The position numbers and the translations under genes were made by a program. Below are positions 31,330-42,119 of a stretch of DNA of 64,000 bases, one piece after another. This DNA comes from Incurvaria masculella (taxonomy: Eukaryota; Arthropoda; Insecta; Lepidoptera; Incurvariidae), in the NCBI GenBank assembly GCA_946894095.1, contig OX335642.1:2553021-2617020 (forward strand). The letters run 5' to 3'. Within the stretch, counting starts at the first letter, position 1. Each line of letters opens with the position of its first letter. Under the pieces are notes generated by a model, which was not told the origin of the DNA, made no database searches, and worked only from the letters and a program-made list of their open reading frames with translations.

Positions 31330-31712
31330 TTTAACTTTTTATTGCATATTCATTGGTTTTGGAATACTTCTTCTTTGAAGTCGTTTTTTTTTTAGTGAAG
31401 TACACTAACTGATTTGTACGTCCTTTCCAATAAATCAGAATAATCGAAATCCGTTCGCGTGATATTGAATTATTGGTCCATTTGTTGCGCACATACTTAA
31501 TGCAAATTTCAAACTTATATGATTTTCTCATGGATGCCATTGTCAGAACTAAACGAAATGGGACCACACGGAAAGCACCAGCTTTCAAATAAAAAAAGAA
31601 TCATCAAAATCGGTTCACCGAGTCAAAAGTTCTGAGATAACAAAACATAAAAAAATGAAAAATAAAAATACAGTCGAATTGAGAACCTCCTCCTTTTTTG
31701 AAGATGGTTAAA
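31330..31712 (+). repeat. Dispersed repeat with AAGTCGGTT ends, copy 1
   Basis: Shares with 54340-54757: CGTCCTTTCCAATAAA, TTGCGCACAT, GATTTTCTCATGGAT, ATTGTCAGAACT, GGGACCAC, AATCATCAAAATCGGTTCAC, CAGACGAATTGA-like and CCTCCTCCTTTTTTGAAG. Each copy begins and ends with a TTTGAAGTCG-type motif in the same direction. Another fragment lies at 43085-43146. Non-coding. Confidence 0.7.
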
Positions 31713-32085
31713 ATCGAATATCGATAGTATTTTCTCAATAATTAAAATACACTCAAAATATCAATGTACTTATCCAGTAACATTTATAACCAAAGACATG
31801 TTCAAACAAACCAAAGTCGGGTGACAACACAATGTAATGAGTATCACTCACAGTTCCTGAGCCCGGAACGCGTACAGGTACATACTTACATCCTTTAATC
31901 GCTATTCAAGCAGTGCTACCGACTTGAGCAATTCCAGTTTTAAAACCGGTCAAGATAACGCATCATTAGATACTGATACTCGCCTGGAGCCAGCGAAAAT
32001 GGACTCGCCTGAGAAAAGTGGGTGCATTGAATGCAGGAACGTTTTATCAGAGATGAGTGGACACGTGATGGTCAGTACACCTTTT
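31713..32085. other. Spacer with weak exon-like frame
   Basis: The open frame 31924-32253 (+) reads SPEKSGCIECRNVLSEMSGH over 32002-32061 before running into SINE sequence at 32086. A CxxC is present, and the frame looks less repeat-like than most here. No splice sites or homologues could be defended. Confidence 0.25.
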
Positions 32086-32177
32086 TTATGTAACTGGACA
32101 TGTATGGCTAATCCTGCACCTACTGTCAGGTCATTAGCCCCACACAACATAAAGGAACTAGGTGCCATGCCTTCGAA
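32086..32177 (-). repeat. SINE tail fragment
   Basis: TTATGTAACTGGACATGTAT, CATTAGCCCCACACAACAT and AACTAGGTGCCATGCC match the complement of the SINE 3' end. Confidence 0.65.
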
Positions 32178-33029
32178 GTCCCACGAAAAAGGAGTAAGTA
32201 ATCTATGGTTTAATTTTTTTACGAATTATTTTACTAAAATTGTTTTAACTTAGGTGCAGTCTTGTACCTTTACGCCGCTTTCCCGAAAGGGTAGGCAGAG
32301 ATGATAGAGCGCAATACGATACCATTACAACACACTTCTTTCGCCTCATCTACAGATATACATACATACATTGTATCATATATGATCTACTATTACGGGT
32401 GCTTACCTATGAAGTATTAAATGGATTTGGTCGCGGAACGTTCTCTTAGGCCGCCCGGGTAGGACACTTGCGGTCACTTCTACTCTGTAAATTAGTTTCG
32501 TCACTTATTCGTTCACTCCTTTCTCAATTCTTGTCACGAGTGCATTTTACAATTGACAATGCTAATTTTACCTTAGGTTAGGTTAGATGAGTGCTTCCAT
32601 TTAGCAGAAATAAGTAACGCATAACCTACCCCGCCCGTGGGGGTGAAGAAATACCTCCATGACTCCGTTCAGTATTCAATAATCGGTATCTTTGCACGGT
32701 TCATACAAAGTACCGAGTAACGAATACTTAACGTAGGTAAGGGTCCAGTCCAGTAACGAGCACATACGGATAGTTATTCTTATCGATTCCTCCCAATGAC
32801 TACTCACTAGCGGTGGGTCGTATTTATTGTCATTAGTATATGTCACCGCGTACAGGCTAGCCACGATATTACTGGTGAATGAATTTTAAAATAACCGGTG
32901 ACGCGGTTACACGCATATACATACAGACTTACTTTACTTCCGCCTAGAGATAGAGTGACATTCTATCTTTGTAACTAACTAAAACGGTGCTTAAATTCAT
33001 CAGAATACGTTTGAAAAAAGGTTGACCAA
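32178..33029. other. Spacer
   Basis: 32262-32330 (ACGCCGCTTTCCCGAAAGGG, GTAGGCAGAGATG) resembles a short repeat I associate with Lepidoptera, from memory. A CCTTAGGTTAGGTTAG stretch lies near 32571. No gene found. Confidence 0.35.
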
Positions 33030-33044
33030 ACCGCACGGCGAGGT

Positions 33045-33385
33045 GGCAGTCACCTGTCGGTCCCTTTTCCTCTTATAACGCCCAATACGTCAAGAGTGAG
33101 AAGGCGAGAAAGTACGGTCACCTGTCTGTCCCCTTTCCCCTCACGACGCTAAATACCGCAGAGTGGGAAGGTGGGAATATATTTTACGTGGCTAGTATTT
33201 CGACACAGACGATATATCGTCACAGAAGATATATCGGCACAGAAGATATGTCGGCGCCCGCTGCGGTGACAATATTTATTTTATTTCTTTGACGGTGACT
33301 CGATATCGACCGGTGACACACGAGCGGTGACGATATATTTTATTTTATTTCTTTGATGGTGATTCGATCTTGACCGGTGTGTCAG
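33045..33385 (+). repeat. Cluster of three short tandem duplications
   Basis: (a) About 66 bp twice (33045-33110, 33111-33177), sharing GGTCACCTGTC and a GAGTGAGAAGGCGAGAA / GAGTGGGAAGGTGGGAA pair. (b) About 18 bp three times (33200-33257), CAGAAGATATATCGGCA-like. (c) About 61 bp twice (33264-33323, 33324-33385), starting CGGTGACAATAT / CGGTGACGATAT and sharing TTTATTTCTTTGA and GACCGGTG. Confidence 0.7.
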
Positions 33386-35280
33386 ATTTGAAAAATATCG
33401 GCAGTAGATAGTATTCAGAGCAGGGAACTAACTTAATGCGCTGATTATGTCCGTATTAAATCGCATTTTGTATGGTATGGTATTCAATTTAGAACCGTGA
33501 ATATGACGGCTGAAGTTTGCGGCGTGCAAATAAATTAAATTATACCTATATTAATTATTAATTATGTATGTTAACAATATTTATGTAGGCAGAAGGATAT
33601 TACTAATAGCAACATTTGTTGTTTTTTGTGTTTTTTGTAGAGACAGCACCATAAACTATTTTATAATTAGAATTATTCCACAGAATATAATACTGCTACT
33701 TCGTATAGTCCCACATAGTTAATTTTGTGCCTGACTGAGGGCACCACTGTATTTTAAGAGTTACCAGATGAAAAAAAACCCTATTGATCGGAAAAATATT
33801 TACACCTGCTGAAAAATTGAGGAAATGAAAATTACTATTTTAGGTAAATAAATTATTCAAAATTAAAGTGCTGCCATCATGGATTAATGGCCGATCCACT
33901 GGAAGACATTTTATATATTTTTTCTCTGCAGGATAGTTACGGGAAACGCAAAAGATTTATCGCCATATTCATACAGAGGGTCACTGCGCGGTGGTGCATG
34001 TAGTTTACTTACTGCTAAATTAAATAAATGTAATTATTAAAAACAAGCATCCTACGAGAAATTGTGCTATTGATTGGATAGAGCGGCCGTCAGTTAATAT
34101 CTATTTCATTCAGGTCAACAGTTCATTTAAGACAGGACTGAAGTTCGTCCGGATCGGCTCTAGCTCACTTCACGTGGAACATTCGCAAACTTGACTGCAT
34201 GATTGTTGACACATTCGACCCCGTGATTTTTACATTATGTTTAAAAATAGAACATTAAATTCCTGCAATTTTACAATTTTTTTACAGGCGATGTCAGCTT
34301 TGTAATAGCGCCTGCTCGATAACGTTCGTAGTAGGGGGCCCGGTTGCACTTTGGGGGAAACACATTGGCAGGGGTTCAATTCCATTGTTTACCGACCCAA
34401 TAGAGAAAGGATCTAGGGGATCGTTTGGTTGGTTCTTATTTTTTGAAAGTGAACAGTGAATGGGTGCATTCCTTGCCTGTTACGCGTTGAGCGGTGGTAG
34501 AAACGACACGGAAGAATTTCCCAGATAAACCAGAGATTTCATGGTTTTATTCTGTCACTGTAGATATTTTGTCATTAGTTACTGTCATTTTTTTGTCACC
34601 GTACTAAGTATCCAGAAATACTCGTACGTGCCACCGCTACTACTCACTCACTCATACTCATTATTGTAACTTGAAAATGAAACGAATATTGTACATAATT
34701 AGCGAATATTTATTAGCGCACCGCCTCAATCAAAGCCCACTTCCAGTGCTGTGACTGATGTGCTGTCAAAAAAGCAGCACACGTCAAAAATTGGAAAAAT
34801 CGCTGTTTTCCTAGATTTAATCTGTAGAGACAGAAAATTATTTGTATTTATATAGCAGTACTCGAGTGTTAATCTCACCATGCACAACGATCAGTAACGC
34901 TATCTCTTGACGATTTCATAGTACTTCTACTATAGTACGTTAAATCACCACGCCAAATAACAGGAGCAAGAAGCGAGCTCACATTTGAGATAATTAAAAA
35001 AAACCGAATAAATTTAATTTAACTTAAGAGAGTCGTTAACCTATTAATCCTACGGGCGATAATTATTTATATGCTCTAATTTTTACTAGGTTTTTAAAAA
35101 AAATATTTCTATAATACCTATTTGGTCGAAATCTACGTTTGAACGTTTTTATTTATTTTGTAACCCTTTCATATTGAAAATATTGGTTATTAAACTTTGG
35201 AAAAAAGTTGTCTTTTTTACCTTAATCTTAAATATTGTTTACTGAAAAATACAGTTATTTACAAAAAAAAAAACAACATA
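33386..35280. other. Long anonymous stretch
   Basis: No coding frame over 60 codons, no RNA gene and no repeat shared with the window, except ATGGGTGCATTCC at 34458-34470, which recurs at 54765 with GCGTTGAGC after it. Could be intron or intergenic host DNA. Confidence 0.45.
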
Positions 35281-35282
35281 CG

Positions 35283-35420
35283 GGACATAGAATTAAGCGT
35301 TTTCAAGGAATTAAATGAAATGATTAAAAACCGTTAGGGCCTGGAAGCCGTGCAAAATTGTGGCCAATGGACAAATAATGCATTTCTTAAAGTGTTCAAA
35401 TCTCAGAGAGTCCCAATGCC
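35283..35420 (+). repeat. Dispersed repeat (GCCTGGAAG family), copy 1
   Basis: GATTAAAAACCGTTAGGGCC, TGGAAGCCGTGCAAAATTGT, GGCCAATGGACAAA, AATGCATTT, GTTCAAATCT. Same blocks at 41340-41535 and, inverted, at 62880-63060. Confidence 0.6.
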
Positions 35421-36009
35421 TTCACGACAGTCTTAACAGAATATTAAGATTATTTAGTTCTATACAATGGGTCGTGCCTGTTTTCTCAGTCACATTAAGA
35501 GGATAATGAGGCGATCGAGTTTCTCACAATGGCTCCCGTCTGTTTGCTAGTCAAATTCAAAAATATTTTTCTCAAATTTTGCGCGTCAGATAAACAACTG
35601 AGAGAAAATGGTACGATTTTTTATAACTAAACTTTTATCAATGATATACGCTGTCCGATTTTCATACAAATCTTTAGAGGCTTCATGGGCATAAGATAAG
35701 TCATAGGAAATATTTTTCTAAAATTTCGCACATTAATTAAATCAAGTGAGAGCTACGTCTCTACATTTTGGTTTTTTATGATATATTGACATATATCCGT
35801 GAAATACGCCTATAAACATTTGTATACACAGCAGAAAGGTGTATATCATAGTATTCGTGGGGAATTTAGTGCAATATACCCTGCATTTTGTGACTATAGG
35901 CAAACTTGGCACACTTGTTTGTTAGGTGGTGGTAAACAGTTTTCCACCGGTAGCCATCGGTAGCCACCACGGGCGGGGGAGGGGAAGGAAGTTTGATTCC
36001 GCCGAGCTA
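35421..36009. other. Spacer
   Basis: Nothing recognised. A short palindromic run of TAGCCATCGGTAGCCACC lies near 35950. Confidence 0.4.
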
Positions 36010-36390
36010 CACTTAAGAACGGCCCGTAAGCTATGCTCCCCATACAAATGTAGTTTACTAATCATTTGGAAACCGCTATTTCGATTAAATTGATATTTAA
36101 TATCTAATATCAGGTAACAAATATCTGTGTCTGCATGCTTTTGTTTTTTTGAAAAATCTAAACCGAATGAAATTAAAGAAAAAAGAAAATCTTCATACGA
36201 ATTTGGTTTTCTCTGTGGTTTGACCCAGAATACATTTACGGAAAAAACAAAGACATGCAGACACAGATATTTGTAGCCTAATATTAGATACCAAATATCA
36301 AGTGGGTTAGAACAGTGGTTATCAAATTATTAGTAAACTACGTTTGTATGGGAGGCGAAATTTTCTGATGCTTACGGGCCGACCTTAAAG
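36010..36390. mobile_element. Foldback MITE FB-C, full copy
   Basis: Arms of about 100 bp: left CTTAAGAACGGCCCGTAAGC, CCATACAAATGTAGTTTACT and AATCATTTGGAAACC; right, inverted, GGTTATCAAATTATTAGTAA, ACTACGTTTGTATGGGAG and CTTACGGGCCGACCTTAA. Further in, GATATTTAATATCTAATATC pairs with ATTAGATACCAAATATC, and ATCTGTGTCTGCATG with CATGCAGACACAGAT. Almost the whole element is one imperfect hairpin. Confidence 0.75.
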
Positions 36391-36479
36391 CCTTATATCT
36401 CTATTTAAATAAGTACTAGGTCATGTTTGGGATAATTAAAAGACGAGAAATTCGTTGAAATAATTTCAAGTCCAAGTCC

Positions 36480-36577
36480 AGTTCCAAGTCAAGTTACAAG
36501 TCCGTTCAGTAGTTTCGGAGCCTATTCGGTTCAAATACACAAACAAACCTTTCCTCTTTATATAATAGTATAGAGTA
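36480..36577 (-). mobile_element. Helitron-like 5' end fragment
   Basis: The complement reads TCTATACTATTATATAAAG, AGGAAAGGTTTG, a form I associate with 5' ends of lepidopteran Helitrons. The extent towards 36400 and the 3' end are unknown. Confidence 0.4.
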
Positions 36578-36625
36578 TAGATTACCTCATTAAAAGTATT
36601 TGCGTAAAAGGACCGGGTAGTATGA

Positions 36626-36836
36626 TTGCGCAAAACTTGCAAACATGGTCACCTAAAATCAAAACACAGCTTGAAACTCAACTGCACCGGAACATATCAC
36701 CGACACCCGCAAACATTTCTACACAAATACAGTTGTAAATATATGGAACAAGCTTCCCGAAGAAGTCATTATGCTAACCCCACCGATACATTCAAAAATA
36801 GTTTAAACAAAAAACCAGTTAATACATAGTACAATG
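36626..36836 (+). pseudogene. Non-LTR retrotransposon ORF2 C-terminus
   Basis: One frame gives HSLKLN; the next gives DTRKHFYTNTVVNIWNKL, PEEVI; the first resumes with TFKNSLNKK. This is the familiar end of non-LTR ORF2 proteins (GHSLKL...RKxFFSxRVVxxWNxLPxxVV...NSFKNRLDK). At least two frameshifts. The family was not determined. Confidence 0.65.
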
Positions 36837-36891
36837 GTAATTGACTAAAAAAATGTGTTACCAAATCACTATCACTATTACTATCATCACT

Positions 36892-37457
36892 TCACTACAT
36901 AGTATAAAACAAAGTCGCTTTCTCTGTCCCTATATCCCTATATCCCTATAAATGCTTAAATCTTGAAAACTACGCAACGGATTTTGATGCGTTTTCCGCT
37001 TACATTGCAAACGCAGGCTGAACCCTACGAGATTTGTCAAAATAATGGACTAAGTATTGTACACATTGAAAAGGTCTACAGAAAACACCGCGGTGGTATA
37101 TGTCTATCTCTTATGGATATCCCACAATAAAATGCTTTTGTCATTTACTTTTTACGACAAATAATGGCTAATTTTCGAAACGATTTTAACCAATACTGCA
37201 TTAATCCTTATTCAATTAAATACCTTAAATGCATTGTTGATTTAATATAGCACCGATCGGACGCGTTTATTATCGGAGCTCTCTAATATCTAATAATCAT
37301 CTTATAATAATATCTAAGTTTTTTTTATTTCAAATGTTTCAATGTAGGAACTCTACGTAAAAAGGGTTTATTTGTACTTTACTTGTATGATTGTGTCAAA
37401 AAAAAAATTATTTTTTAAATTATTATTATGCCCCTGCAAAGCCGGGACGGGCTGCTA
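36892..37457 (+). mobile_element. Helitron-like non-autonomous element
   Basis: Begins TCACTACATAGTATAAAACA (Helitron 5' TC), includes ACTACGCAACGGATTTTGAT, and ends GCCGGGACGGGCTGCTAG followed by T, that is CTRR at the 3' end with a GC-rich segment just inside. No terminal inverted repeats and no target duplication, as expected. No Rep/helicase coding. Confidence 0.65.
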
Positions 37458-39082
37458 GTACGACATAATCAACGAATGAAAAAAATAAGATTTACACATA
37501 TCTACTTAGGCTGCTGCCTATCTAAAATAAATAAATAATCAGCCAAGTGAACTTAAATTCACTAGTTAGCATAGTACGAAATTAAGCTAAACGTCACATT
37601 TAATAACTCACTTGACTGTTTAGAGGCTACCATCAATGGATTATCACTAATACCAAACTTATTAAACGCTAACGTCATACCAGTTTTCGTTAGGCATAAT
37701 AAAAGTCAATTGGTGGCGTTGCAATTCACATTTCAGAATTCATTTAAAATAAACCAATTAATATCAATGATTTTTTACTTACCATAATATTACTCAATTT
37801 ATAATTAAAATGTTTTCATCACGCCTTAGATAACATTTGGTATCGTAGTGACGGGAGATGGCGCTGGTTAGAAATGTCTCAGTACCGACGTAAATAATGA
37901 ATTACGAGCGACGCGAGTTAGCTACGTTGTATGACACTATTTATGCCTTCGTCTTTAATGTTCGCTAATGGTGGCTGCGCCCCCAAGTTTCGGTCGCCAT
38001 CCCCGATGGTTATTCATAACAACCGCCCAGTAATAAAATCACAACAGCAGGTGTAACCGAACCGCACAAAACACGAAAACAGGATGTGCTAAGGAATTAG
38101 TTCAACACTTCCTCCAGTTCACCTGGCGCCGAGCTCGCACGAGCTTAAAGCAACCGTTCTCGATTATCCATGTGCAGGCAGCTATCCGATCTCCTCGGTT
38201 AACCGTAATCGTATATTATATTGTAATAGTGTTGAATTCCTCACCGACTACGATATTAAACTAGCACTCATTTTCCGGAGGAATTCCCTCAGGAATTTGA
38301 TCGTCTACAAAACAAAAGAAAGTTTCAAACTGGCCTACATTTTAACGCCAAACAACTTATAATAAGCTCCCAGCACACATCGGAAATGAACAAAATAAAC
38401 TTAAATAAAAAAACTTGACATGACTGGCTGATAGGAAGTCATTTTACAATCTATTATCTCATGTTATTATTTTAAAATGTATTACTAACATACATATTAT
38501 CTTAGTCGCTAATTTCAAGCCTAGCCTATTTAGATTAGATTTCGACGACGCCCATGGGCTTCCCAACATTCTCGAGGAATGCGAAACCAACTCCGGCCAT
38601 ATGTTTCTTCACACCATAATTTGAAGGACCCAGGAAAAAACACATTATGACAACACGTGTAAATTGATGAACAACACTTAACTAAAGCAATACTTACGGA
38701 ATATATGAAACTATTTTTTTCAGATTTATCTTCTCCTCTTTTAAATACGTGTTTCTAGCGTGTTTACTCAGCATAACTCGTAACTAAGTTTCCTTACAGC
38801 GGCATATATGTCTGCACTAGAAGTATCGGAGTGATAAATATGTATCCGTAAAGAAACAAGAATCGAATAGAACTAGGAGCATCCTTAAATGATAGGATGT
38901 CAATATAACACTATCAACAAGAGCGAACCAACGTTTATAATATAGTTATGTTTTCAGTTATGACTTTTGTGAGAAATGTTGGCCTGGATGAAATCACATG
39001 CAAGCTCTTTAAATTAAAGACGGCACACGGAATATAACGAGATAAGCGCAATGCGTGCTGGGTTACGAGTTGATAATTACTT
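37458..39082. other. Anonymous, possibly unique host DNA
   Basis: No repeat of this window recurs except a short GACGACGCCCATGGGCTTCC at 38543-38562 that resembles family X. 37960-38200 is moderately GC-rich. No frame longer than 60 codons. Could be non-coding host sequence; nothing more can be said. Confidence 0.4.
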
Positions 39083-39300
39083 GTAGAAATTTCGCTAAGC
39101 TCTTCATTTTCGCAGGCTTACACCATTGAACAGAGCAGGCATTTGAGGTATACACCCAATCGCCCGCTCATAGATTTTTATATTTGTGTCGAAATATGAA
39201 AAAATATAAATGTATTGAAAATATGTATCTACACAGATATCAAAATCCATCGGCGGGCGATTTAGTGGATCCCTCAAATGACTGCTCTATTAAATGGTGT
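39083..39300. repeat. FB-A inner foldback, uninterrupted
   Basis: Left arm TTCGCTAAGCTCTTCATTTT, CATTGAACAGAGCAGGCATT, CAATCGCCCG; right arm CGGGCGATTTAGTGGATCC, AAATGACTGCTCTATTAAAT. The 80-bp loop is AT-rich. This is the empty counterpart of the loop that holds the retrotransposon at 3098-4639. The outer CGAGCATGG ends are absent. Confidence 0.65.
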
Positions 39301-39303
39301 TAA

Positions 39304-39612
39304 GTGCGAGTTGGACTCCCACACAAACGGTTCCGTAACATCGTAAAAAAAAACCAAAAAAGAACACTTTTTTTGTATGGGAGCCCCCTTTAATTTTAAT
39401 TATTTTTTAATCTTACCTATTTGTTGTTATAGCGGCAAAATAAATACACACTCTGTGAAAATTTCAGCTGTCTACCTGTTACAGTTACTGAGATACAGCC
39501 CTGTGACAGACGGACGGAAGGACGGACGGACGGACAGACGGACGGACGGACGGATAGCGGAGGCTTAGTAATAGGGTTCCGTTTTCGCCCTTTGGGTACG
39601 GAACCCTAAAAA
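39304..39612 (-). repeat. R300 repeat, copy 4
   Basis: Complement orientation: GCGAGTTGGACTCCCAC at the low end, a CGGA tract at 39510-39555, and GGGTACGGAACCCTAAAAA at the high end. The 107-aa frame here is the translated tetranucleotide tract. Confidence 0.82.
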
Positions 39613-40061
39613 GTGGCTCCGCATCCGCTTTACGAATGAGTTTCAGATACCACTTCCACTCTTCCTTATTTAAAGCTCCTAATGAAAGTAGATTCAAATG
39701 AAAAACACAGACAATTTTCAAGGGACACTTCGACAGTATTTCATTCAATGCGATGGTAACAACCGGGACGGTCCAAACCACTGAAGAGAAGGTAAGGAGA
39801 AGTAACATGCGGTCGTTAGCGTCTCCACCGTATGGTCAAAGCGACCATATCGTTGTATGGATATCCGGGGGCGCATCGTATGACGCCTAGTCGAAACATC
39901 ACCACCGTGCGCGAGTGTGCTCTAAAAATGCGTATGTCGAGTCAGTTCCCATCCAATCCCTCCAGTACGTCTACGACTAGGCTTGCATGAGGCATGTTCG
40001 ATTAATTTGAGTTGGTTTTTTTATTGGAGACAGCAGATCTCATAGTAATCGATACGTTTTT
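39613..40061. other. Spacer with SINE-like scraps
   Basis: 39690-39800 carries weak echoes of the SINE body complement (AAAACACAGACAATTTTCA, CAATGCGATGGTAACAACC). Otherwise unassigned. Confidence 0.4.
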
Positions 40062-40397
40062 CGGGTTCCGTACCCAAAGGGTGAAAACGGAACCCTATTA
40101 CTAAGCCTCCGCTGTCCGTCCATCCGTCCGTCTGTCCGTCCGTCCGTCCGTCCGTCCGTCCGTCCGTCTGTCCGTCTGTCACAGGGCTGTATCTCAGTAA
40201 CCGTAACAGGTAGACAGCTGAAACTTTCACAGAGTGTGTATTTATTTTACCGCTATAACATCAAATAGGTAAGATTAAAAAATAATTAAAATTAAAGGGG
40301 GCTCCCATACAAAAAACGTGATTTTTCTGTTTTTTTTTTCTACGATGGTACGGAACCCTTCGTGTGCGAATCCGACTCGCACTTGGCCGGTTTTTTT
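40062..40397 (+). repeat. R300 repeat, copy 5
   Basis: Long tract (about twelve CCGT/CTGT units) and an otherwise typical copy, ending CTTGGCCGGTTTTTTT. The 5' hairpin reads GGGTTCCGTACCC / ACGGAACCC. Confidence 0.85.
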
Positions 40398-40760
40398 ACG
40401 TAATCCTCCGCTGTTGGCTCCTTCGCGCTTAGCTCGTCCAAACCGGTCTATCGATATCGAGATAAAAACAACAACGCGGGTCGATAGCCGCGTCGCGTCT
40501 ACGTCCTGGGCGCGCGTCGCGTCGCAAGGTGCAACGCGCAGCCTGCGGTGCATGTGAGCCGGGTAGAATGCATTTCTGTAAATGTTTACAGTGTGGGTTT
40601 CGACAAGAGTCGTTACCCTATCAATTCCCCATACTACGGGCGATAACTGTTTCCATGATCTTAATGTTTTTAGGTTTTTGAAATTTTGGATTCTAAAATA
40701 TATTGTAGAAATCTGTCTGTACAATTTTATGTATTTAGCGGATACAACATTACCGTCATT
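40398..40760. other. Spacer with CpG-rich block
   Basis: 40400-40560 is dense in CpG (CGCGTCGCGTC, GGGCGCGCGTCGCG). The 149-aa minus-strand frame (40275-40724) spans it and the R300 end, and shows no domain. Confidence 0.4.
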
Positions 40761-40918
40761 AATTTGAGTTTCAGCGACATCTACATTTGAAGCTTTGCAA
40801 TCAGATTTTTAAAAATCTTAAACCTGCTTCCGTCGAATGTCACGACCAATACTTTATCAGATTGTTTTAAAAATCTGATTGCAATGCTTCAAATGTAGAT
40901 GTCGCTGAAACTCAAACT
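40761..40918. mobile_element. Foldback MITE FB-I
   Basis: Arms of about 55 bp: AATTTGAGTTTCAGCGACAT, CTACATTTGAAGC and AATCAGATTTTTAAAAATC, repeated inverted as AAAAATCTGATTGCAATGC, TTCAAATGTAGATGTCGC, TGAAACTCAAA. The 45-bp loop contains AAACCTGCTTCCGTCGAATG. Arm sequence recurs at 26923 and, joined to a tRNA-like unit, at 13318. Confidence 0.78.
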
Positions 40919-41003
40919 ATGTCTGTATGTTTAAATTGTTTTAACATACCCTTTACATTGGAAAGTATTGGATAATACATATTCGAAAAGTGTTGTCCTT
41001 TTT

Positions 41004-41311
41004 AGGGTTCCGTACCCAAAGGCTGAAAACGGAACCCTATTACTAAGCCTCCGCTGTCCGTCCGTCCGTCCGTCCGTCCGTCCGTCTGTCACAGGGCTGT
41101 ATCTCATGAACCGTAATAGGTAGGCAGCTGAATTTTTCACAGAGTGTATATTTATTTTATAAAACGCTATAACAACAAATAGGTAAAATAAAATATTAAT
41201 AAAAATTAAAGGGGGGTCCCATACAAAAAACCTGATTTTTTTGTGTTAAATCTTGTACGATGGTACGGAACCCTTCGTGTGCGAGTCCGACTCGCACTTG
41301 GCCGGTTTTTT
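41004..41311 (+). repeat. R300 repeat, copy 6
   Basis: Complete copy, AGGGTTCCGTACCC to CTTGGCCGGTTTTTT, seven CCGT units. Only 607 bp separate it from copy 5, with FB-I between them. Confidence 0.87.
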
Positions 41312-41339
41312 ACATATTGAAAAAATATAGACATCAAAA

Positions 41340-41535
41340 TCAAAATATACGGACATAGAATGAAGCTTTCTGAAGTGATAAAAAAATATAAAAATCTGAT
41401 AACGTTTAGGGGTAGCCAAACGTTTATGGCCTGGAAGACGTTTTCGCTATTTTCCATTAAAATAGCGAAAACCGTGCAAAATTGTGCCTTGGCCAATGGA
41501 CAAAGAATGCATTTATTCAAATGTTCAAATCTTAG
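41340..41535 (+). repeat. Dispersed repeat (GCCTGGAAG family), copy 2
   Basis: The longest copy. It includes a 36-bp palindrome around TTTTCGCTATTTTCC / ATTAAAATAGCGAAAA not seen in the copy at 35283. Confidence 0.65.
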
Positions 41536-41950
41536 ATTTCCTGTGACTGGGGCCGAATGCGTTCAGTTAGATAATAGCGTAAGTAAGATTACATTTTAAA
41601 ATAAACACAACGAATTTCAGTATTCAAATAAAATAAATATATAAATATGTAGATTGATGTTTTAGCTATAATTTAAAGACTAGGGCGTTCTCAAATTAGT
41701 AAAATATTCAGAACATAAATTATGAGCGTTAGATATTTATTGTTATAGGTTTCAAATATAGCTTGACCATGAGCATCTTTCATATTTTTGAAATTCCGAA
41801 ATAAAAAAGTTTGTTTTTTTTCATAATAAAGTATGGTTTCACTTTCGCGCTCATGAAAATGATTGCTATCAGGCCCAATATTGTAAGAAGACAAACGGTC
41901 CCACTCTCAGATCAAAAAGGAGGGAAATGTGCATCTATAGGGGACGCATC
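41536..41950. other. Anonymous AT-rich spacer
   Basis: Nothing recognised. Confidence 0.45.
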
Positions 41951-42119
41951 ATATAGTCCAAAAAGCACAAAGTCCAAAGCCCATACCGTCCAAAATACTT
42001 ATGAATACGAATATTTTTAATAAGGTTAGGTTAGGTTAGGTTATATTATATGCATACACACGAAAAATACATACTTTTGGACGTTCTGGGTTTTGGACCT
42101 TATGCTTTTTGGACTTTAT
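41951..42119. mobile_element. Foldback FB-F with telomere-type repeats in its loop
   Basis: Left arm ATAGTCCAAAAAGCACAAAG, TCCAAAGCCCATACCGTCC, AAAATACTTATG; right arm, inverted, ATACTTTTGGACGTTCTGGG, TTTTGGACCTTATGC, TTTTTGGACTTTATG. The loop holds (GGTTA)4 at 42024-42043. Confidence 0.72.

Noticed and set aside
39485..39808. Frames rich in DGRTDGRTD or VRPSVRPSV repeats at 39377, 39485, 40021, 40931, 62000 and 62050
   Set aside because: They translate the CCGT/CGGA tetranucleotide tract of R300. Not genes.
40275..40724. 149-codon minus-strand frame as a gene
   Set aside because: It starts in CpG-rich DNA and ends in the R300 3' end. Low stop density there explains its length; no motif seen.
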